Shown here: positions 23,480-33,138 of the stretch, piece after piece
How the letters are laid out: every line of letters begins with the position of its first letter
Numbering within the stretch: the stretch's first letter is position 1
Source: Polytrichum commune
Taxonomy: Eukaryota > Streptophyta > Polytrichopsida > Polytrichales > Polytrichaceae
Direction: 5' to 3'
NCBI GenBank assembly: GCA_950295325.1
Contig: OX485804.1
Location: forward strand, 18,104,001-18,168,000
DNA: 64,000 bases
The notes under the pieces: model-generated
The model's database searches: none
What the model saw: the letters and a program-made list of their open reading frames with translations, nothing else
Told to the model about the DNA's origin: nothing
Program-made: the position numbers and the translations under genes

Positions 23480-26097
23480 TTAAATATCGTCAGACTCAGA
23501 TGCACTGAGTTCAAAATAAGCACATACTTTAGTATCGTAATATCTACGAGGTGAAGGTAAAATTGAAGATAAAATAGATGAAGCATTAGCATAAGCTTCA
23601 GCTAAAGCCTCAGCATACACAAGGAGGCTATGCGGACTAAGAGAGGGGCTTCTCAATAATCCACGGTGCCAATAAAATGACGAGGTTTGTATCGGCGATG
23701 GATTCATCCAACTGCAAACAACAAACCATGTATTAGAATATGTAACAAAAAATTAGAATACAAAATCTAGAATTTGTAACTGAAGTTGTTGAAAAAAAAC
23801 AAGGAAAAAACTAACTCACATAAGTTAAATAATGCGGTGTCTTCTATTGGACTATCATCATCAAAGTCCATACCATCGCATGAGATATCAGTTGTAGGTG
23901 TTTGAGAGGCTTTAGTACCTCATCAAAGAGTTCGGCATCACTTTCTAATGCTAGAATATGACAATTAGATGAATGAGCCGCTCTAATAGAAGAACCTGGA
24001 TGAAGCACAATATTAATTAGGGAAATACGAACATTGAAGTATGAATTAAAAAATATATAAACTAATAATTGGATACTGTAAAATACAATACATTTAGAAG
24101 CAGTCATGTCAGCCATAATACCGCCTACATGACTCAAACCATGAACAAATAACTTCATTAAAACTTCAGACCTTTTCTTTGCACCCCTCCATGTCTTGCC
24201 ATCTTTTTGTCTACATAATTGAATTTCTGTAGTAATAGAGTTGAAGAGAACGTCATCTGTGGCTAAATTGACCTTTGGAATTAAATGATCCATGGTGATC
24301 AAAAGTTCTTGAGGTTGCCTCGCAATGGAAATTGAAAATGTTCGAACCAATAACAAAGCCTTGAACTTCAAAGTCTAAAAGCCAAAATAAAATTGAAATT
24401 AAAAAATATACACCACGTAAAAACAAATTTAAATTTGAACCAATCCAAATGAAATGCCATAATTACTACTTAAATTTTTGGACAGATTCATAGGATTTCC
24501 CAAGTGCAATCAATTAATGATAGTCCACTCATCCTTGATCTTAAACTTATAGTTCTTGAAGAATCCTATTACTTTTCTCTTCACCGCAGAGCTGTCAGGA
24601 TAAAACAAAAGAATTTCTCCATTATCATGAAGATAGGTAAGAGCAAATGCCATCAATATGTTGAGAAAACTTAGAATGTTGGCATTCCAAGGGAGAATTT
24701 GAGATGGCGGATCCGAGATACCTGGAACCCCAAGACCATCTGGGTAATCCGCAATAATGAGGCCCACAACAGGTTTCTTTTGCAATTGGCTATTAAAAAA
24801 TAATTCTCTACCTTTACCAACCTACAAAGATAAAATATAAATATTACAATTCATTAATGAAGACGACAATTGAAAGCAAACAATGAAATAACGTGATGAG
24901 ATATAAATGAAACTTTATAAAATATGAAATAAATTAAAAACTATAAAATAAAATAAACTCACCTTTGGTGCATGAAATGAAACCATAATGTTGTCATATA
25001 GTGCATGAAATGTATTTGTTTGCTTCTTATTCTTGATAATCCTCACAAAAGAATCATTCAAGATTAAATCCGAAGATGTATGATTTGCAGGTAAAGGAGG
25101 CAAGATATCCATCATACCTCTAAGCTTGGGAGGCATATCGAAGGTAGGAAACATTGCCTCTAGATTTGAAGAAGAAGGTTCAGTAACTACAAGGTTGTTG
25201 AGACTACTTTAAATTGGAGCATCATAATCGCTATCATGAATTAGGAGGATTAGTCTTTTAGGCTTAAACTTTTTTTTTGGCATATTGGCTACTACCTCAT
25301 CCATTATGGAGGTATCAATTTTAGTTGCACCCTTCGGGGCGGGTTGAATAGATTCTCGAAGGACAATATCAAAAGTGAGAGGTAATTTAAGAGGACAATC
25401 CAAATACCACCCACATTTTTCAAAATGCATAGGATCCCAATATTTCATGATCCCTTCTGTGAACATGCATTCTTCACTTTCGATATCCAAATAATTAGCC
25501 AAAAAAATGGGAAATTTGGAAATGACTTTAGCAGGAAATAGGACATATTAAAAGTACCAATAAAACACCCTTCGCATGGCCGGATTGAAATTGAGTTGCT
25601 TATCAATGTTATGATTTTTGTAAACTTCCTTATCTACACCGAATTCACGAAAAAATGTAGTATCCCACAATGATATGCGCATTGCCTACACATAATAAAA
25701 AATAATGGACAAAGGATCCATACCATCTGGAAGATAGATGATGGACACATGCATATCAGCCAAAGTAGCATCAAAGAGCTTCTCGGTCTCAATAGCCAAT
25801 TGCCAAATACAAAATACAAAATACAAAATTTAAATGATTGATAAAATATTTAAAAAAAAAAAAAAAAACATGAACAAAAAATTATCACATGAGCCCATCA
25901 AGTAGCTTCATGAAGCCACTTAGGAAACTTTATATCATTAAATTTTGGTTTCGGAAACTTGAATGCTTCACGAAGAGCAGGTGAACTGTTCCACCTCTCA
26001 AGCCACTTAATCTTCATAGATGTATCCATTGCCAAAGTTGCTAACATCCAAAGTTTTTTTTGAATTATCTCATGATTCTCATCCTTGGTTGATACCT
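23480..26097 (-). pseudogene. Beta-class amino-methyltransferase relic (N4C/N6A DNA-MTase-like)
   Basis: Several minus-strand exons read in order from 26,097 down to 23,480. One exon (about 25,502-24,963) ends SFHAPK at a GTGAGT donor and joins, across a 141-bp intron with a TTTGTAG acceptor, an exon starting VGKGRELFF at 24,821. That exon encodes GLIIADYPDGLG and GISDPPSQILPWN, then GEILLFYPDS and KDEWTIIN. The next exon (24,377 down) ends WRGAKKRSEVLMKLF and GGIMADMTAS, and after another intron continues SSIRAAHSSNCHILALESD. This is the class-beta order: catalytic motif IV (normally DPPY/DPPW) first, then the target-recognition/motif X region, then the SAM-binding FxGxG-like motif I and an acidic residue of motif II. 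In-frame stops occur at about 25,522, 25,207 and 24,508, and the catalytic tetrapeptide is altered, so this copy is probably inactive. DNA rather than RNA as substrate is an inference. Confidence 0.7.
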
Positions 26098-26340
26098 CAA
26101 CCGTTCAAGACGGGAAGATGTGATGACAATTTTTTTCATGAAAAATGCATGCAATTGCAACTCCAATTAATCTTCAGAAAGATGTACAACTTCTATATCT
26201 AAAACACAAAAAATATCACCAATATGAAAGACAAAAATAAATTAATAGAAATAAATACATATGAAAGAAATCACATATGCAAACTAAAATAATATTTATG
26301 AAAGTGAGAATATATATAAGGGAAAACCACATATGCAAAA

Positions 26341-27125
26341 GAATTTGAAATTTCAATAAGGGTGGTCGTTAACGGCCATCCTTGTTGGAGGACAAAACAT
26401 TAAAAAATGACTGTGTACATGAAGAAAGAAACACATATAAAAAATAATATGAAATTTCAATAAGGGTGGCCGTTAATGGCCACCCTTGTTGGAGGATAAA
26501 ACATTAAGAAAATGAGTGTATACATGAAGAAAGAAATACATATAGAAAATAATCTGAAATTTCAATAATGGTGGCCACCCTTGTTGAAGCAAAAAAAAAG
26601 TAAGGATATGGATGTATACATGAAGAAAGAAACACATATAGAAAAGAATCTGAAATTTCAATAAGGATGGCCGTTAAGGGCCACCCTTGTTGAAAGAAAG
26701 AAAATGAAGGAAATGAATGTATACATGAAGAAAAAAACACATATAGAAAAAAATCTAAAATTCTAATAAGGGTGGCCGTTAACGGCTACCCTTATTAAAG
26801 AACAAAAAATGACGGAAATGGGTGTATACATAAAGAAAGAAACACATATACCAATAAATGTGATATGCAACCAAGGGTGGCTGTTAACGGCCACACTTTT
26901 AGATGGAACAAACATAAGAAATATATCTATATATGTGATTTTATTTCAAAGAAATTATGTTTTTTAAATGAAGACTGAAACCCAAGAAGGGGTGGCCGTT
27001 AACGGCTGCCCTAAACCAGAACAAAGAAGTTAGAATTATACAAAGGATGGCCGTTGATGGCCGCCATGAACTAGAACACAGAAGTTGGCATCATAGAAAG
27101 GGTGGTTGTTAACGGCTACTCATTT
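26341..27125. repeat. Array of nine palindromic repeats
   Basis: Each unit contains a 22-bp palindrome, arms GGGTGGCC and GGCCACCC around a GTTAAC core, at 26,360, 26,464, 26,570 (core deleted), 26,665, 26,770, 26,875, 26,990, 27,045 and 27,100. The first six are spaced about 95-106 bp, then 115 bp, and the last two 55 bp. In the longer units the palindrome is followed by a conserved spacer including ACATGAAGAAAGAAACACAT. The array lies between the divergent 5' ends of the methyltransferase and transposase relics, so it may be a shared control region or a binding array. Function is inferred. Confidence 0.9.
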
Positions 27126-28155
27126 GGAAGAGAATTGCACCTTGATTTGAGTCGTTTTCCGGAGTTGCTATAACTTTTTCAAATATTCTAATTTATTTTC
27201 ACAAAAAAACAAGTGCATAGATTATAGCCTTGTCAATTACTCCAATTATTTTCAGAATTTTTGGAGATGATATGAATTTTACATAAATCGTCAAAGTCTA
27301 CTGAAATTAATATGGTTAGATTTCCTGCATAAAATCTTCATTTTTTGAAGGTTTTAGAAGAATCTAAGATGCTTTAATTGTTTTTTTTTCTCTAAAACAT
27401 GCAAAACATAATCATTTTGTTCATGCTATATACCATTGGAATCGTATTCTTGGCGTGCACAATATAGTATACATTACATACCTCAAAATTTATTTTCATT
27501 TTAAAGTTATTCTCTTACCATTTCGTTCGTACAACCTACCTCCATGTCCGCCTTAGAAGATTGTTCTTTTTTTTCATATTGTGTTGCTTATTCTTTGTTT
27601 TTGTGTCGCTTTTTTTTCATATTGTGTTGCATATATGATTTCTTCCGTTATCATTTCGCATGTCACAATATCTTCGTATATTAAATTTCTTGTTGTACCT
27701 GATAGGTCCACTCTTGTCATTCGAGAAACACGTCTATTCATTGTAGCCCTTCACAATTGTCTCTGACCTGAAAAATGAAAGCTAGTTTTTCCCCTCCTTT
27801 TTTTCCTACCTTCCACTGGAGTGACCACTGTTAACATGGATAAATGACATTTTTTTGCATTTAAATGCATTCAGCTTCCCTCTGTACTACATTGTCCACT
27901 CTCAACAACATGCATATCATGGATGTTAATCATAATTTGGCCTCTAAATTTATGAACTCCAAACGGAAGCCATGGTCTCAGCACATATATGGAGGCTTCG
28001 TGGAGGTCATGGACTTGCTACAAATTTTGATTCTTCAAAAAAAAATCCCCACCGTCACATTGCTAGTACATAATAACATAGATCTGTTAATACCTATCAT
28101 AATCCAATTAAATACATATATAATATAATGCAAGTAAAATTATAGAATCAACCAT
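27126..28155. other. MULE interior, upstream of the transposase
   Basis: This is AT-rich sequence between the palindrome array and the recognisable transposase frame. A plus-strand frame at 27,865-28,128 could be a degenerate first exon of the transposase (it precedes it in the right orientation), but it has no domain I can name. Confidence 0.4.
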
Positions 28156-31100
28156 TTGAAGCTTTTGAACAAGATAAACAAACAAAATGACATGGACAAG
28201 ATGTGCGACGAACACCCTTGGTGTACCACCAAATTCACGAATATCCAAAATGATTTTGGATTATCCTTCCGGCAATCTACTTGTGCAGGTCATCTCCAAT
28301 GTCCTAATGACTATTGTGATTACATGCATCGCAATGGGGGTCTCCGGAACAATACTGAATGGACTAGTTCAACTTCTCTTCTATTTGTTGTGGGTAATGT
28401 TCCCCCTACTATGTCAACTATTGACTATAAGGTATGTCGTTCCATACATGTATGCATTGCTTTGTGTCATGCTTGAAGAATATACATCCACTCCACATTT
28501 GTTGGAAAATCCACAGCTTACATTCATCTTGGTGTACATGATCATCCTGTGACTAATGGCACATACCGTGAATCATTGGATATGGTATACCAATGCGTTG
28601 CAAATGAAGTATTGAAAAATATCCACAACAAAAAAATCAGCCATAATTATGGCAACGAACAAACAATTTCTGGCCGATTACCTTCTCAAATCTCCTACTA
28701 CTGGCGAAAACCATCATTTGGTTGGTTCATCTTTAGAGGTGGTCATGAACAAATTCAGCACTTTTGCGTCCACAAATTGTCGTAACTTTGTATCTGGATC
28801 AAAGCGTTTTTTGCGTAGTGGAATGGGAACTATGAATAGTATTATGGCACTTAAAGACCACTGCTTTTAAGTTCGTCCATGGTAGTCGGTTCCCAGGGCA
28901 ATCAAAAGATAAAGTGGTTATTTTTAAGATGTTTGTATACCTTCGAGGTAGTGGTGTGGAACTTTTGAAGAAGATGCAAATCGGGAGGATATGGAGAATT
29001 AATGGATTATGTTTGACTATGTCAAACGTTTGAAATATTGGACGACAATGGCTTGTTCTCTATGATGATTCATCCATCGGCGTCCAGTGTTGCATAGCAA
29101 TACTTGGCGGGCTTAGTCCTCAAGGCTTCGCCCCTTTTAGACGATCTAGTTCATGACTGCGTGTTTGGCGGATCTTGGTCGCGTGTGCTCCCCATTCGTA
29201 AAGTTGCCATGTGTACGACAGTCGATAATGTAAAGTGTTAACCATTGCGTGTTGTGACATGCAATCCGAAGATGGTCCAGCACAAATTCTCTTTTGGGAG
29301 AATTTGAATTCTGTCATGGCAGAAAATTGTGTACCAAACATAAATTTCAAAGGGTTTATGGCCGATAGTGCTCAAGCTAATTGAAATGCGGTGAGGACGA
29401 TTTATGGGGATGGTGACCCAAGTCTACCCCATGGTTACACGTAAGCGTATATGTCTTTTCCATTGGTCTGCGAGCTTGGATAAGATGACCCAAAAGTATA
29501 TCAAACTATCTTTGCAGTTTCAACACAAACAAATATGCAATGGTTATAAAGACGCAAAAACAATGGACGACGCCGAGACTGAATATCATGTGATTCGTTC
29601 TTAGTGGTTGTCATCCGAAGCTGCCTCGGAAGAAGGCATCATTGGCCCTTCAGAGTGATTGGGTTTTTAGCACTTTCGTTACAGACAATGGGATGGTCAT
29701 ATGCTATTTGTAAGTACGTATCAAAATTCATTATTCAATGTCATTAATTTTTCTTCCATTGTTATATATATCTTATATTTTTCTTATTTTCATATTTATG
29801 TGTTGTCCATAGGATATGACAATAAAAGAACATGCGGAAATGCCAACATGCAACCTTGCAGAGACTGTACACAACAAATGGCTCCAACAGTCCGGCAATA
29901 AGATGACTTGTTTATATGAAGCTACAGTGGACGACATGATCCGTACCTTCATGCAAATTGCAAATTACCGGACATAGTTGAAAGGGAGGTCTGATGGTGA
30001 AGGTCCTAATTCGGCATCCTTGAAACTCAAAGCGGCTTCCAGATGTGGAGATCCAAAAATGTTGGCTGATGCCATATAGTTTTATCCAAGGGCAGAAGAC
30101 GTTAACACTAGAGATTGTGCATTGGAAGGATCAGAGCTCTTTGGTTCCACCAAACGTAAATTCAACCTACCACCGGGTGTTAATTGTGACTCTCATTGAC
30201 CTGACAAAGTGAACTATTCCATTCCTCGTCCCAACACCTGAGCAACTCGTCAACGCATAGAAGAATTGTTGAGTTCTGCAATTCATGGTGTGGTTCATAC
30301 TACATTCATGTTAAAGACTGATTGTCTTGCTTCTAAGTGGCACATTGCAAGATTGCCACCCAACTCAGCCAAACGATGTTGGGCGCTACAAGCCATTACA
30401 GGGACTATGTGCAATGCCAAAGTCGGGACTGGGAAACATGGCACACCTGCTCCAACATACAAAGGGCTCAGGAAGGAATTTCACTCTCCCAACAATGTGG
30501 AGTATGAATTTTGGTTTTGCCTTGACGACATCAAGCGTTGTGTAAGTAGCAGTAAGAAGAAATATGTGTTGGATTGGCCTATAGTATCCAACACGTGGCC
30601 GGTGAAGATAGGTACCAATCTATCGAGAGAAGAGGTTTTGGCACTTGAAGATGTTGGATTTCAACTACAGCAGAGGGAGGCATTGTCCCCTCGTCGTAGG
30701 CTTTCAACAATTGCAACTCTTCTCATCCCTCGCTCGCATTTTTGTATGCCACCAAACCCGGACGTCCACCCTACATTCAAGTTTGGGAAAACAGTGCGTC
30801 GTAATCCAACAATACTGCTGGCGGATCACAAAAACAAATGGGAGAGCGCTAGAATCATTGAAGGTTACTATGTGGTTGGGATCACTGCCATTCCATATCC
30901 GGGCTTTGGAGTGATAATCAACATTGTCTCCAAGCAGGATATCACCTACCATGTCACAATTGGCGACATCCCGCATTGCACATGCCCGGATTTCACGAAA
31001 ATGTCCTCTCATGCATTGGAAAATAAAGGAAAATGGGTATATTGTAAACATTTTTATTTTATGTTTAGATTTTTGTGCAAGGTGGATTACGAGAGTGTCA

Positions 31101-31180
31101 AGTTCATTCATACACCTACATATACCTATGATGAGGTCATGCGACTACTTGAACTTGCTGGTATTGTAGAATGTGAGTAG
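28156..31180 (+). pseudogene. Mutator-like (MULE) transposase relic with SWIM zinc finger
   Basis: The N-terminal part (28,156-28,476) has a Cys/His cluster with CAGHLQCPNDYCDYMH, likely the zinc-binding DNA-recognition domain. Next, in shifting frames, come HLGVHDHPVTNGTYRES, LADYLLKSPTTGENHH, and a central catalytic segment with LTIACCDMQSED and GFMADSAQANWNAVRTIYG, then KDAKTMDDAETEYHVIRS. These look like the D, D and E neighbourhoods of a MULE DDE transposase. The last 304 codons (30,266-31,180) are one open frame ending in a SWIM finger, C-x-C in IPHCTCPDF and C-x-H in YCKHFYF, the usual C-terminal zinc finger of MULE and FAR1 proteins. Several frame changes and stops (for example TGA at about 28,477 and TAG near 29,602) make it a pseudogene. 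The 3' end is partly duplicated downstream. Confidence 0.85.
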
Positions 31181-31294
31181 TATTGCAAGTGTTATATTAA
31201 GCAACATATATTTGAATGTCAATATATGACATGTTTTGGTTTGGATTATTATAATAAAAATTAGCAATGGACTGAAAGTATTTCAAATGATTCA
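31113..31294 (+). repeat. Duplicated transposase 3' end, first copy
   Basis: This covers the last codons and downstream sequence of the transposase (CACCTACATATACCTATGA to GACTGAAAGTATTTCAAA). It is repeated at 31,689-31,870 with about 80-85% identity by eye. Confidence 0.85.
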
Positions 31295-31319
31295 GTAACT
31301 TCATTTTTATTTAGACTAC

Positions 31320-31690
31320 GACCCAACCGTGAGCGGTTTGATTGATTCACACGGATAAATAATAACAAGTTTCTTAAAATAAAAAATAATTGAAAAGATT
31401 CTACGCACATCCGCGTAGTAACGTCTTCTTGGTATCCGCCTATAGATTATTCTTGTTTTATCATTAGCTCAATTTGGGATAGCACCAGTCAATGTAACCA
31501 ACCGGATTCGAACCCGGGTTGATCCAAACCTAATATCAGTCTTTTATACAACTCGCATCCACATGTGGATGTCTCAAAACCTAGTAGCTATCTACATATT
31601 GACTATTTCTAATATCTAATTTCCTTGCTTTTGTAGATTGTGGGCCTTAACTCAGCCCGTGAGTGGTTTGAGTGGCTCACAATTATGGCA
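31320..31690 (-). repeat. Possible tRNA-derived SINE between the two duplicates
   Basis: Read on the minus strand, the sequence near 31,500-31,520 contains GGGTTCGAATCCGGTTGG, a near-perfect tRNA B box. A related CCGTGAG-x-GGTTTGA-x-TG block occurs at both 31,328 and 31,649. A SINE head is one reading; no cloverleaf can be drawn, so it is not a tRNA gene. Borders are uncertain. Confidence 0.35.
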
Positions 31691-31870
31691 CCTACATATA
31701 CGTATAATGAGGTTATGATCCTACTTGAGCTTGTTGGTGTTGTGGAATGTGAGTAGTTGTGCAAGTGTTGGTTGTAACTACATGTATAAGGATGTCAATA
31801 AATGACATGTATTGGTTTGGATTATTATAATAAAAATCAGTAATGGATTGAAAGTGCTTTAAATGATCCA
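31689..31870 (+). repeat. Duplicated transposase 3' end, second copy
   Basis: A repeat of 31,113-31,294, again encoding TYTYNEVMILLELVG-VVE-type sequence and ending GGATTGAAAGTGCTTTAAA. It is a partial tandem duplication inside the MULE. Confidence 0.85.
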
Positions 31871-32011
31871 TGGCAATAGGGCCTTTTCACATGTGCTTCA
31901 TTTAAAATACTAGCAATTTATAATTAAAAATATACAATTAATTTGTCAAAATTCTGGTTGTGTACCCTAAACCCGTGTGTCTTTACTAAATTTGGATTCA
32001 TTGCTTATATG

Positions 32012-32064
32012 TTACTGCTCACCGCTCACCGCTCACTGCTCATCGCTCATAAGATAGCTTCCCT
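32012..32064 (-). repeat. Right TIR of the large MULE with 7-bp repeats
   Basis: The plus strand reads CTGCTCACCGCTCACCGCTC and continues to TAAGATAGCTTCCCT at the element end. Read on the minus strand this is the same terminal motif followed by GAGCGAT, GAGCAGT, GAGCGGT, GAGCGGT and GAGCAGT units, matching the left TIR. Confidence 0.8.
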
Positions 32065-32075
32065 CCCGGGAAATG

Positions 32076-32417
32076 CAGTAGCCAGCCAGGCCGATAGGCG
32101 GCAGGCTAGACTTGGGCCCCAGCTAGCTGGCTGCAAGTTGAATCTCATGCAGCCATCCAGTAGGTAGAGTTGTCCGCCCTTGCCATCTGGGTAGGCTTAA
32201 GTTTTTTTTTAAAACAAAAGATTACAAAAATTTCACGTCATTCGCAACATCATTTTCGTGTCGGGCAAGGGCAAGGGCATCAAACCATGTCAACTCCTCC
32301 CCACATTTAGTTGGCTAGTTGGGTGCCACACCAGGGCAGTTGCCCCAAGTGCTCCCCAAGCCCCAACCATCGGCTGGCTGGGCTTGGCCACCCCGGTGTG
32401 GCCAAGGAAGAGAGAGG
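32076..32417. other. Spacer between two large elements
   Basis: This is GC-moderate sequence with GCCAGCCAGG/CAGCTAGCTGG-like palindromic words. It carries no gene. It is the right flank of the MULE. Confidence 0.5.
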
Positions 32418-33138
32418 ATCTTTGTAATTTAGTGCTACAAGCGTTTTTAGGACACCTCCCACAGGCAACATTTAGGCTCGGGCAACCCGTTCCTGTCCTC
32501 CCTTCCCGACCCGTCCTTCCTTCCTGACCTGGCCCTCCTGCTCGTGTCCACCTTCCTGCCGGACCCGGCCTTCCGTCCTTCCATTATGTAGGCAAGAAAC
32601 AAAAATAATGACATCCAACTAGGAGTTACATATGTTTGGGGTTTAGGGTTATATGACAGGTTTGGAATATGTTAGGAAGACACTGAAAATAACGGATGTT
32701 GTATAAATTGATATATGACATTCATAGAACACATTGGAACATTACTAAATTTAATGAGAAAGACATGAAATCTTTCCAGACAACAATGTTGTGTCTGACC
32801 AATTACATTCTACCAAATTGCTTATTGTCCCTCATAAACATCCATCATCATTGTCCTCTACTTACAACATTTGTAATTATACACTTTTGATTAGTTGTTT
32901 GGCTTTCCTTCTTGAAGAAAATTTAGATTTTGCTTTTCTTTCTCTAAGTTTTTTAAGGTAACATTCCCAATTGCCGAAGTTTGATTTACATTCAAAATTT
33001 AACAAACAATATCACATTTTATTGAAAATTGGTAAGGGCCAATGTAATAATGTTCATATGTCCTTCTAAGTGAACATGTCATGGTTATTCTCTATCTTAG
33101 TTATGCCATGTCTTATTGTAACGTCCTAAATCAGTACT

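Larger units (their letters stand above)
22812..32064. mobile_element. Large MULE carrying a methyltransferase and a transposase relic
   Basis: The element is 9,253 bp. The 11-mer CCCGGGAAATG is repeated exactly at 22,801-22,811 and 32,065-32,075, a target duplication of the size typical of Mutator-like elements. The TIRs read GGGGAGTGCTATCTTGTGAG on the left and, as reverse complement of the right, AGGGAAGCTATCTTATGAG; both run on into 7-bp tandem repeats. Inside are a minus-strand methyltransferase relic (23,480-26,097), an array of nine palindromes (26,341-27,125) and a plus-strand MULE transposase relic (about 28,156-31,180). Both genes contain in-frame stops or frame changes, so this copy is not autonomous. 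A segment near the right end is partly duplicated (31,113-31,294 and 31,689-31,870). Confidence 0.85.

Noticed and set aside
26473-26740. Phe-rich minus-strand frames (FFSSCIHS-type repeats) as a membrane protein.
   Set aside because: They are translations of the palindrome-array spacer repeated each unit.
26341-27125. The regularly spaced palindromes resemble a CRISPR array.
   Set aside because: The spacers are similar to each other, the unit spacing changes from about 105 to 55 bp, there are no cas genes, and the context is a plant transposon.
31497-31525. tRNA gene on the minus strand.
   Set aside because: A B-box-like T-arm is present but no anticodon arm, D-arm or acceptor stem can be paired; at best a SINE head.
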